This document shows, in pieces, positions 38,063 through 47,230 of a stretch of DNA of 64,000 nucleotides (positions are counted from its first letter, which is position 1; each line of letters begins with the position of its first letter). The position numbers and the translations under genes were made by a program. The notes beneath the pieces were generated by a model that was given only the letters and a program-made list of their open reading frames with translations, searched no databases and was not told the origin of the DNA. The stretch is from Stenopsyche tienmushanensis (lineage: Eukaryota > Arthropoda > Insecta > Trichoptera > Stenopsychidae): the NCBI GenBank assembly GCA_008973525.1, contig WACJ01000527.1:62001-126000 (forward strand), read 5' to 3'.

Positions 38063-38972
38063 AGGCGTCTTCTCACTTTACAAATTTAAAAAATCGATTT
38101 TTATTTTATTTTAAATTTTGAAAGTACATATCTTTAAAAATGTTATATCGAAATTTCATAAAGATCGAACGAGTCTAACTACATATTTGGGCGACCGTTA
38201 GGTGAGCACCCGGATGCATACGTATTGTTCAGACTCATGGTGCAAGTACAAGAAAGTGGTAAAAAACAATCAGATAGAAACTTTTAAACATCCTTCTGCT
38301 CTAGCTGAAGACGTTCACGAGGTTTTGAAACCGATTTATGAAGATCTTTGGAGGAAATACCCAAAATAACAACGAGTGTTTCAACAGCTGTGTCTGGGCA
38401 ATTTTTCTGCAACCAAAACTTTAAACGCGTTTATCTCAAAACAAGGTTTTTCGGTGGCTTGTTGATAAAATTTCGGAAACTATCCGGCCGATTGTCATGA
38501 AATTTGAATGACATATTCTTCATAGTTATGGCTATAGCGCATATCATCAGATTTTTGAAATTTTGATTTTAAGTAATTTTTTTTACAAAAAAATGCAAAA
38601 AAAACGCGTTTTTTTTTACTTTTTCGTAAAACGTGCGCCATTTTGTTATTTTCGCAAATATCAAAAATCTGATGATATGAGCTATAGCCACTAATATACT
38701 GAATCTAAAACTGTTTTATTTTTTTGTTTCAAATGACCCATCTCGGAGATACCATCAACAAGCCACGAACATAACATTTCTACACGGGTTTTTCGATGTT
38801 ACTGTTTTATTATAATAATTGTTCAAGAAAATAAAAATAAAATTTTTTCATTTACTTGAAAGATGTGGTCATTAGATAAGATCCATTTTATCTCATAATT
38901 TTTAGCGAAAATCCTCGAAAAAAAATCGTAAAAATAGCCTATTTTTGAGGCGCCTAAAGTGAGAAGACGCCC
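38063..38972. mobile_element. 910-bp TA-flanked fold-back element
   Basis: The TIRs AGGCGTCTTCTCACTTTA (38063-38080) and, inverted, GGGCGTCTTCTCACTTTA (38955-38972) are 17 of 18 identical and flanked by TA. An internal inverted repeat of 30 bp with one mismatch (38529-38558 against 38661-38690, including CATATCATCAGATTTTTGA) folds around a centre containing AAAACGCGTTTT. A degenerate coding segment at about 38300-38420 reads EVLKPIYEDL and, after a stop, CLGNFSATKTLNAFI. This resembles a repeat-associated protein of unknown function that I have seen in arthropod genomes (PIYEDL...CLG.....NESLNA). Superfamily is unassigned; TA favours a Tc1/mariner-type element. Confidence 0.75.
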
Positions 38973-39129
38973 TAAGGCACAAGCATTATCCTTATCACTC
39001 TGAAGAGTTTTATTGAGAGAAAAATCACTCTACAATCACTATAATCTATTATCACTCTGAGAAAAAGTGTATTTGAAAAAAATACAGGATATTGTTGAAA
39101 CACTTGCTGACTATTTTTATAATCGACAT

Positions 39130-39545
39130 ATCTTTCAATACATATGGTGCGCTGTGGAAAAAGCTGCCTTATGCCCTCCTCGAAGAACTCTCTCGCCAGC
39201 TCTTTCGTTCGCTTCAGAACATCTTTCTACTCGTCGGTAGAAAATTTAATTCTAGCCATGTGTGTCTTTAGAAAGGTGAAAAGATGACAATCTGAAAGCG
39301 CCAAGATAGGGAAATATCAGGGGTGGCTAAAAACATCCCAACCAAATGAGTCAAAGAGCACCTTGGTGGCTCCTATCGCTAGGATTACTTTTCCTTATGT
39401 TTTGAATGCTCGTTTTGAGTTTGTTTTGGGTCTCACAATATTTTTGTGTATTGATGGTCTTCCCCTGAGGCAGAAATTTGACCAAAATAATGCCTTTTTG
39501 ATCCCAAAACACCGAGGCTATGATTTTTTGAGTATGATATATGAG
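39130..39545 (-). pseudogene. Mariner transposase catalytic and C-terminal relic
   Basis: On the minus strand the relic reads GVLGSKRHYFGQISASGEDH or, in an adjacent frame, FWSNFCL. It then reads TKVLFDSFGWDVFSHP, stop, YFPILALSDCHLFTFLKTHM, ARIKFSTDE and ELAREFFEEGIRQL. These are the hallmark mariner segments. The third catalytic motif, normally YSPDLAPSD, reads YFPILALSD, so the aspartate is lost. Stops and frameshifts occur throughout. The region around the second catalytic aspartate (HDNARPH) is missing. No TIR is identified with confidence. It belongs to a different mariner lineage from the copy at 1353-2203. Confidence 0.82.
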
Positions 39546-39718
39546 TAATGTTCCAATTCAAGTCGCCCAAGAAACTCGCGGGTGCTGTTTACCGACTCGA
39601 CATCTTTCAAACAACTGGACACTACAACGAGAGTTTACGTATAATCATATTCCTGCGGTGTCAGAAGATCTCCCTCTACCATTATATATTGCCAACATTA
39701 AAAAATAACAAAAATCTC

Positions 39719-40274
39719 AGACAGTTATAGTCACAATCCAACCTTAATTGGGGATGAAAGTAGTCCGGATAATCGAAAATAATCATAATTGACTGGGAAA
39801 GTCAGGAAAAGTCAGGAAAAGTATAAATAATTTTTATTTGTATAGATTAACATTTACATATTTTTTTATCAAAAAAATATTTTAAAAGCTGCAAAATCGC
39901 GAATACTCTTACTATATATAAGTTGTTCTGAATTACAATCTTTTCAATTTTCAAGCCATTACATGATGAAATCTAAACTAATTATATATAAACTCTTCGT
40001 TGAATCTTTCATGTATGTCAGCTGAAACCTTTTTCCCATGAATTTCAAGTTACCTGATATCATGTCATCCTTTGATTTTTTCAAGCCAATCCGAACTTTT
40101 GTATTAAAAATATTGCTTTATCACACAATAATGGACTGGATATTAGTTGTCCAATTGATTGTCTTTGTATGAGCCACATAAAAATATACTCTTCTACTTC
40201 TGTATATCCTGATTTTTCATAACTTTCCACTCTGAATCTTTTATTTTGAACAATCCGGATAATCAAGGAGTCGC
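39719..40274 (-). mobile_element. Tigger/pogo element relic
   Basis: The right end, read on the minus strand, is CGCGACTCCTTGATTATCCG followed by GATTG, a typical pogo/Tigger terminus. On the left, AGTCCGGATAATCG at about 39757 is the corresponding subterminal motif. A short direct repeat, AGTCAGGAAA, occurs near 39795. The element is about 0.55 kb and keeps only the N-terminal part of the transposase, so the DDE domain has been deleted. Confidence 0.75.
39990..40240 (-). pseudogene. Tigger/jerky transposase N-terminal (CENP-B-type HTH) fragment
   Basis: The minus strand reads YTEVEEYIFMWLIQRQSIGQ, followed by LISSPLLCDKAIFLIQKFG, and in a shifted frame IRxLEIHGKKVSADIHERF. These match the HTH_CENPB DNA-binding region of Tigger/jerky transposases (VEEALY.WFLQQRS.G.PISGPLLCEKA...FG, then HGIR.LEI.GEKLSAD). 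Stops separate the blocks, and no DDE domain follows within the element. Confidence 0.85.
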
Positions 40275-40899
40275 GAATTTGATATCTCTGGCGTACATAG
40301 CGATATATCTACGTTCGACACTAAGAGGGATATGCATTCAATGTTATCTGAATATCTACAATCTTCACTCTATTCAAATCTCACAATGTGTCGTATTACC
40401 AATTATATTCTATACGATACAATTCCCGAGCTTCCGCTGAATTGAGTTCTATCTTATTGCAATCTGCTTCATAATATAATCTATTTGAAATAAATTAATA
40501 AGTTTGAAATGTAAATCTGTCGATGATATTGAATGTATTACATGGTGAATGTTCGATAAATAAGTCTCGCCGGGACATTTTATTCAGGGGCTTATGTATT
40601 TATGAAGATTAAAAATCCCTCAATAGGATTTCACCACCGATAAGAAGATGAAAGCCCTTTGTCTACGATGCTAGAATAACAGGATAGGGTGGAAAGGAAA
40701 AACAGTATACGAAATAGGGACAACCCACACGGCGATAATCTGCTCTATTTTTATTATGCGAAAAAACCCCAAAGATAATATAATGAAAAGGCGTGCGATG
40801 GAAGTACGTCGAGTTCAATAACATGTTCGTCTCTTTATTATATTTAGATTTAAGCCGTTAAAAGCTTCTGTGAGTGCGCTTTTTTAAATAGGTGGTAAT
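40275..40899. other. AT-rich DNA before the GC-rich gene-start region
   Basis: No gene is recognised. Composition shifts towards higher GC from about 40900. Confidence 0.45.
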
Positions 40900-42412
40900 G
40901 GAGGATTGCGATTCGGAACCATCGCGTGAAGGATACCTACGTGTGTATGCTGCTTTTTGTGTGGAATGGAATCTGCAGAGTTCGTGTCAGTCGGGTATGT
41001 CTGCACTCAGAGTTTGTGCTACGTAGCTTCTACAACTCGTAGAGGCACTCTGATCGGCCCTCTTTCGTCCGTACGAGTCGTAGAGGAGTCGCTCCGTCTC
41101 CGCCGCACCCGTGCGTTCCTTGCGCCCGTCTCCCTCCCGCGCGACAGTCCCTCCTCGTTACACTCAGTTAACGTTACTCAGTTGGTGGCCGACCTTTCCG
41201 CGGCGCTCATGTACCACCCATACACAATCGGACAATATAATCAACCGATTTTCACGCGACATCGGGTAATCGTTCAGCGGTTCGGTTCCGTTCAAACAGA
41301 GTGGTGTATCTCCGTCCCGATCGAGAGGAGACTCCTCCTGAGCGACGGTCAAAATGCGGAAACATCCAAGTGTTTATAAATAAACCGAGTGCTGTACACA
41401 AACATCACATAACCTGTCCGTACAATTATTCCACCGAAATGATTAAATGTGTTCAGTGTCATCTCTAGTTATATCTAATTCGTCTACGAGTCGATGTACG
41501 ATCGCAAAATGGTACTCGAGCATTGATTGTGCGAAGAAAATGTGAAAATCACCGGTGTGCCCCTCTGTGATCAAAACGCTCGAGTGTTGATGTCGAATCT
41601 CTGCGATCTTCGTACGCAAATTAAATATCTAATATCGTTTCAAAGATAAATATAAACATATCAAATCAATATTTTTATAATTCGGCGCCAATATATCAAT
41701 GTATTCCGTGTGATTTAATAGATATCTAAACTTAAATTTAATAATTCCGTATCCCATATCATTAAATGTCAAAATAGTTTAATCAATCGAATATCCAATA
41801 AAAAAGTGTTGCCCGAATATTCAGCGAAGATTTTCCGAAACGGGATGAAAATTCAAGTTTGAAAAATAAATAACGGTGTACGTGAAATCAGCTGCACCCT
41901 TGTGTTTTCGCACGGCGTCCGCCATATTGGATTCTGCGGCGCTTTTGACCTTCCGCTTCCAGCACAGCCTGAATCAATCGATGTCACGTGACTGTTGGGA
42001 AAACAGTCTGACAGACAATAAGGCTTTGACGGCGAAAAAGTTGGACGTTCGAAATTAAGCCTAACGATATCCAAGTGGTCAAATATTGACGCTCCATATT
42101 GAAATACGAACGCCGCAAATAAAAACCGGATACCGTATGAAATGAGTTTTCCATCGACGCTTTTCCCGCACAACCCCATGAGAAAAATCGAGCGAAACCT
42201 CCGTCTGAGAGCGTAAATAATCCAAATATGGGACGGCACGAAAGACTCTCGAAATCCAAAACCGCCAAGCAAAAATGACTTCGCACAGACTCGAATAAAA
42301 TGTGATAAACACTCGGATCGAAAACGCAGTTATGCCAATGATAAATTCCAAATTAAAACAGCGATAAGCGAGCCAAATTTCGATTAGGTTTTTTTTTTTA
42401 ATTTCCAGCATC
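40900..42412 (+). promoter_or_regulatory. CpG-rich candidate promoter and 5' untranslated region
   Basis: The segment at about 40950-41370 is the most CpG-rich stretch of its size in the window. It contains two close initiator-like sites, ACTCAGTT at about 41163 and 41177. Downstream sequence to 42412 alternates GC-rich and AT-rich parts, with several short upstream ATG frames, as in long arthropod 5' leaders. Frames of about 100-140 codons are open on both strands (for example 40957-41379 plus and 41853-42272 minus), but none matches a known protein and they are probably by-products of composition. Plus-strand direction is inferred from the exon signals that follow. Confidence 0.4.
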
Positions 42413-42455
42413 GAAAATGTCTCGCATTAATCGGACCGTACTCTCGAAACGCACG
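42413..42455 (+). CDS. Candidate first coding exon (ATG with strong acceptor)
   Basis: A near-ideal acceptor, TTTTTTTTTAATTTCCAG, is followed by CATCGAAAATGTC, a good arthropod start context. The frame MSRINRTVLSKR plus two bases runs to CGCAC followed by GTAAAGT, an acceptable donor; the stop TAA would follow at once in the intron. The leftover phase (two bases) fits the acceptor proposed for the exon at 42900-43018, which restores the GC3-rich frame there. I do not recognise the peptide. If the upstream AG is not used, this would simply be the end of a long first exon. Confidence 0.35.
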
Positions 42456-42479
42456 TAAAGTGGTCTTCGAACCGAAAGC

Positions 42480-42611
42480 GTCCCACTTTTTTTTCCCATA
42501 TCCCCCTTTTTATTTTTCTTCCATCCCACATCCACTTCTTCTTTCGACTAAAAAAAAAACCCCGTCCATCCTTCCTCCGCGGAGCCTTCTTTTGCGCCCC
42601 GTAAGCCACAG
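42480..42611 (+). other. Pyrimidine-rich tract ending in CAG|GTAATC
   Basis: This plus-strand stretch is dominated by C and T (for example 42482-42560) and contains poly-A/poly-C runs, ending in CCACAG followed directly by GTAATC at 42612. It could be simple-sequence decay, an acceptor with polypyrimidine tract, or another acceptor-donor junction. No exon between signals can be defined. Confidence 0.2.
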
Positions 42612-42899
42612 GTAATCGCGCGCACAAAACAATTCAAAAACGCCGTATCGACCAAATCCGCCGACAAAACAATCGAGCTTGACAATCAGAAAGCTGCCTT
42701 ACAACGGAAATCATCGACGCACGAATGAAGTTCGCGCGGTGATTTTTATAGGATCATATTACCTAGCCGTGGTAGGATTAAAGCAGGGGTTCGAGGACCC
42801 CTTTTTAAAATAGCGGAGACTTTTGTTAGCAACGTTATCTCCTCGATGAACCGGTAAAGGGTCTTCTTGGGAAGGGAGGTTTCTCTTGTACCGGTAGAG

Positions 42900-43018
42900 G
42901 AACGGCCTCAAGGTGGTTGGGGGCGGGCTGTTCCGGTGTTGCCTGCCCTGCTGCGGCGTGGCGCAGCCTCCGGGGGGCCTCCACGACCCCGGCAGCCCCA
43001 TCAAAGAAGAATACCTCG
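42900..43018 (+). CDS. Candidate coding exon, GC3-rich, cysteine-rich peptide
   Basis: The frame reads NGLKVVGGGLFRCCLPCCGV and continues through a glycine/proline-rich part to SPIKEEYL plus one base, ending at CTCG followed by GTAAAC. Upstream the same frame is closed by TAG at 42895-42897, inside the proposed acceptor TTTCTCTTGTACCGGTAGAG. About 85% of third positions are G or C, far above background, and higher than in the minus-strand frame that is also open here (MLFTEVFFFDGAAGVVEAPR, about 71% by my count). The CC-LP-CC cluster resembles palmitoylated cysteine clusters of membrane-anchored signalling proteins, for example the N-terminus of SCP/CTDSP-type phosphatases, but identity is not established. 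No later exon is seen in the window. Confidence 0.4.
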
Positions 43019-46000
43019 GTAAACAACATGGCGAGACGATGAGGGCGAATTCCATGAGCGATATCACAGTATCAAATTTGTACGATTTGGTTGGCGTTTT
43101 GAGGATTATTATGAAGTTTCAATGGCAAATTAATTTGATGGAAGGCTTTGTTTTGTGATTTTTTAAAATACGCTAGATGATTGAATCAGCTTTGATTGAA
43201 TTCTTGTTAACTGACCCATGAATTTCCCACAAAATTTGGTCTATGTATTAAATTAATTTATCGTCGTTCATTACGTACAAGATCAACAACAATAAGATCA
43301 TGCTGTATTTTAAAATTAAATCTGTATCAAAATATACCGACTAATTTGCTTAACACAATTACGGCGGGCATACATACAAGAATTAAAAAAAATAGCAAAT
43401 AAGTAAATTTTGTGAATGATTTTTTTTGTGTCCCGCGGTTCATGTAAAGTGTTCCGCTTTTAACGCGTTAAGAGCAGAAATAATTCAAATTAATCATTTG
43501 AGACACTTAAAAATATTTAAGTGATCTTCCAAAAATATGTTATGCGCTTCAGATGACGATGTTTTATTGACTCGAATAATTTTGCGCCATTTTCTCAAAG
43601 ATGTTTTTTAATTCGGATCTTCGACCATCGGATGACATCACAAAATGCGACGACATTTCCAAGAAAAAGCCGAAGAAAGGCGGCGTTCATATTGCATATA
43701 ATTTCGAGAGATCACTTTGATATGATGAAACGTCCGATTCTTATTTTAGAAATCAGACTCTGAACTCTCATTATAGACGATCCAAAATATCCGCCATATG
43801 GTTGTGCGTAGTACTGAGTTTTATTAAGCGAAATGCATTCAGGCTAAAAATACGCGGACGTGTTCATTGATCATATGGCGAAAATTTTATAACACCAACA
43901 AAATGATGCTCTATAAATGCCGAATTAAAATTAGATCTCGGAGCTCTCTCCAAAAGCATTGTTTTATTTTTATTTTTATCCCAGTTTAATGCAAATGAAG
44001 GATTTAAATCTAAATTTATCCTGTTTCGTCTATGGTCCGACTTAATGCAATGCCTCTTAAACTGTGAATCACGATTCCCCAAAGAGACATGGAGCTTTTA
44101 GCGGAAAGCCACCGAAAGCTCCTCAGCCTTCCTCATTGTATTTGGAAAGGCTACGTCTACCTTTTAAATGTCTATTTGACGTCTTGAGGCTTTTATTTGA
44201 ATCTTCAGCTAGTGCTTCTATATACCCCTTGAATATTTTTTATACTTCTCAAACATATGTGATATGGATCCAATCCATTGGGCGTGGAAAAATACGATTT
44301 TTAAATGCAAATATAAAAATATTCAAACAACACTATATAAATTTATATATTTATTGATACAGATTTACGACGATTCTAATATAGTTGATTAAAAGCGTTT
44401 AAAAATAATAATTTATGCTATTTTAATGATAAAAGTCGAGTTATAGCGATACCGCAAAATAGTTTGATGAGTGTCAGCGGTTTGCGGTTCAAACTCTCAT
44501 AAACGTCCATCTTTCAGGAATCCTCATAAATTTTCCTCAAAACCCAAACAAATATCGATTCGAATTTCAAGCAAAAATGTCGATAATTACTCACGGAGTT
44601 ATCCTGAAAGCCCGAATCGTCCCATTATGTCAAGACCCGAAATAAGTCGTTGCGTTCATGAATTTTTATAGAATTTTTTATGAGCTCTATCTTCGTGCCG
44701 ACTCGAAAGGGTTGGGGGCATATCTACGCGTACTTTTCGTGTTATTCAAAAAAAACTCTCCCCGTTGTGCTATAAATTTGGCTGTTTTCAATACAACAAA
44801 AAAATTGTGGAGGCCGGGAATATGTGCCGATATTGCCGGGCGTTCTTATGGCAGATATGCCGGGAGTTTCGTTAAAAATTCATAAACGTGAAAGCTCATT
44901 CGGTTTTTAAATATAAGAAATAAGGCTTATTTTAAGGGTTGCTTAATACGTATGACCTTTTTGGGTGTATTTCTTTTCTTGAGTATAAAATATCGATTTA
45001 TTTGGCCATCATAAAGATGGACACGGAAGAAAAGTCATACGTAATTGAGCTTCAGTGCAAATTGATATTTGATGATGTTGACTGCAGTGATGATAGCTCG
45101 GTTCAAATTTAATTGATGATGTCTTGTACGAAGGTCGAATTGGCATCCAATGACTAGAAGGGGCGGTAGCAGTTTGATCTCAATTAAGCCATTGATAATT
45201 AACGCAGGGTTCGTCATTAAATATTGATAATTTAAACGCAAACTTTAATTATTCAGAAATTAGTATTATTAGGATTTCAAAACAAACGTAATTTAGCGCT
45301 AAAATCATAATTTACAATGTTACAGGTCGTAAAAACGTTATGCGAATCGAGCCGTGTTAATTGGACGCGGCTTTTAATGCAAATCGATTGGGGATTATTT
45401 GCATACATTCGAATACAAAAATAGTATTTAAATGAGCTTTTAATTCGAATCTGGAAGGGAAAAAGCAGATTTTTATCCATTATCTCTATTGGATGCACGT
45501 TTAACGACCATACAACATTTTTCTAATCGGCCGCATTCAAAATCAAATTGAAATTCGTTCAATCATCCGCGAATACTAATTGAAGAACAACACAATGTGT
45601 CTTTTAATATTTTGCAATAAATTCTGAAATAAGACCATATAAACCATCAACAGGTATTATATCTTATAGAAAAGTCTACTGCGTATCTAATATCTGAAGA
45701 CACTTTCGACTGTCTTTGCCTACCTCAATACATTTAATTGTAAAAATATGTCAATATGCTATGTGATTTCATACAAAATTAATTAAAGTAGATGTTTGTC
45801 GTCCGCAATAAACCGGCACGATCCATGATCATTCCATTTGTATTTGTCTTATTGACACTATAAGCATAAGATATTTATCTAATTCTGGAATATATCAAAG
45901 ATTGGACAGTTATTTGATCTGCAAATATATCGAAATTAGATCATAAATTGGATAGGTTTACGTTAATCAATTTTGGAGGTAAATCTTGAAATGTGCCTTA

Positions 46001-46145
46001 TCTTCTTCTTTGGATTTATTTAATTTTTAATAAATATTTATATTTATTGAATATATCCATGGTATGGCAGTTAAAAAATAAAGATCAGCAGGTGTAGCGA
46101 TACACAACATCGAGTCAATAAATTATTTTTTAATAGCTATTTTTA
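43019..46145. other. Mostly AT-rich DNA, possible first intron
   Basis: If the preceding exon is real, this is intron. I see no further exon with good signals on the plus strand. Frames at 44064-44357 and 44658-44885 have no recognisable motif. The part at 43620-43700 and some short blocks are GC-richer. Confidence 0.4.
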
Positions 46146-46470
46146 TTAGGTCGGTGCATAAGTTCTCACCTCTATATTTTCAACGCTAAATTCCGTTAAT
46201 AATACGGCAAAGTATTGATTTTGAAATTTACATATAAACTGTCAAGAAACAGTGCAAAAAATATCAGGAATCAAGCGAAAAATTCAATTTGCTTAGAAAC
46301 ACTACTCAATGACTAGATGTCTACACTTCACTTCGTATAATTTGCCAGATTCCACGAAAATCCATTTTTTAAAGTGAAATAATACTATTATTAATGTAAT
46401 ATGTTAAATATTATTATAATATGTATTTTAAAATAATATACGAAGATAGTCCCAAAAGTACCCGACCTAA
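46146..46470. mobile_element. Mariner MITE
   Basis: The left end TTAGGTCGGTGCATAAGT is matched by the right end, reverse complemented, TTAGGTCGGGTACTTTTG. TTAGGT(C/T)GGTGCAAAAGT-type ends are typical of mariner elements such as the cecropia group. The left flank is TA; the right is TG, probably a decayed TA. The 325-bp interior is AT-rich and non-coding. Confidence 0.75.
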
Positions 46471-46593
46471 TGTAAAGATGCCGATTGCTATTTAAAAAAA
46501 AATGCTATGATATAAAGTGTCTACCTTATAAAACTTATATTTTGAGACACTACATTGTTTAGTATTTATTAGTTTAAAACAGTAAGATATTGG

Positions 46594-46800
46594 GTGGCAG
46601 AGTTTAAACGAGGCCGTACGAGCTGCCAAGACGAACAGCGCTGTGATCGACCAAATGAGCCAACCTCCCCAGAAATGGTGAAGAATCCACAAAATGATAT
46701 TGGATGACCGTTGACTTTAAATGCATATTGACGGAAAATTTAAACATGAAAAAGGTGTGCCAAAAAGGGTACCGCGTTTGCTCAAAATGTGACATGGGCT
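46594..46800 (+). pseudogene. Mariner transposase N-terminal relic
   Basis: The first frame reads VAEFKRGRTSCQDEQRCDRP followed by NEPTSPEMVK. After a one-base shift, IHKMILDDR, stops, and GVPKRVPRLLKM follow. These correspond to the mariner segments WF.EFK.GRT...D..RSGRP..V.TPE.V..IH..IL.DR and KV.A.WVPRLL. The frame is broken by a shift and several stops, and the catalytic domain does not follow. It lies 124 bp from the neighbouring mariner MITE but is not bounded by its TIRs. Confidence 0.78.
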
Positions 46801-46979
46801 CAAAATGGGACCATGCCAGCCCGCTCAACAAAAGTGCACAGTAGAGTGCAAAACTTGAATTTAATATCCATGTCTGCAAGAACACGCTCATTTTCAACTT
46901 CGAGTGGCTAAATTAAAAAAAAACTAACTAAGATAGTAGCATAAATTAGTAAGATAGATAAATATATGGTTTTAGGATT
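46801..46979. other. AT-rich DNA between repeats
   Basis: This may include further decayed mariner sequence, since the frames read PAQQKCTVECKT-like remnants, but nothing can be assigned firmly. Confidence 0.35.
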
Positions 46980-46991
46980 GGGGGGGGGGGG
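46980..46991. repeat. Homopolymer run of 12 G
   Basis: Twelve consecutive G residues occur in an AT-rich setting, directly next to the non-LTR fragment. Such a run is unusual in this composition and is prone to length error in sequencing. Confidence 0.8.
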
Positions 46992-47014
46992 AGTTTAGAC
47001 TTGTTTATGACATC

Positions 47015-47230
47015 ATTTGGTGTGAGCCACTCATGTAAGTTAGCCTCTAAGAGAGCTTCTGTGATCGTACAGATCATAAAAAACGCCAATAAAATGTCCT
47101 AAAAGAGGATAGAGCGGCGTCAAAGTCTGTGTGTCCAATTGGTCCGTTTTTCGGACCGCTGATATGACGAATGAGCACCTCATGATCGGACGCCATACCA
47201 GAACATATCTGCAGAACGATCACGAACTCT
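47015..47230 (-). pseudogene. Non-LTR retrotransposon tail, second (inverted) copy
   Basis: On the minus strand the frame reads ISAVRKTDQLDTQTLTPLYP and continues through LLGHFIGVFYDLYDHRSSLR before stops. The first part matches VSAVQNLDQLDTETL at 9905-10042, and the DNA shares TGGCGTC.GATC, TCAGCGGTCC and TTGGACACA. The cysteine/histidine motif region is degraded (upstream frame MFWYGV). It is read as the degraded C-terminus of the same LINE family, extending about 40 codons further than the first copy. Confidence 0.55.

Noticed and set aside
40040..40070. Minus-strand ATATCAG|GTAACT as another ratchet-type junction
   Set aside because: No pyrimidine tract, and the site lies inside the Tigger transposase relic, which explains the sequence.
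40957..41379. 140-codon plus-strand frame in the CpG-rich region
   Set aside because: Unremarkable composition, no known motif, overlaps the likely promoter/5' leader, and frames are open on the other strand too; treated as a by-product of GC-rich sequence.
41853..42272. 139-codon minus-strand frame
   Set aside because: Same reason: overlapping open frames in several phases with no homology that I recognise and no fitting splice signals.
42763..42815. tRNA-like B box (GGTTCGAGGACC) with stem AGGGG/CCCCT followed by a T run
   Set aside because: The possible A box lies only about 20 nt upstream and no acceptor or anticodon arms can be formed, so it is not a tRNA gene.
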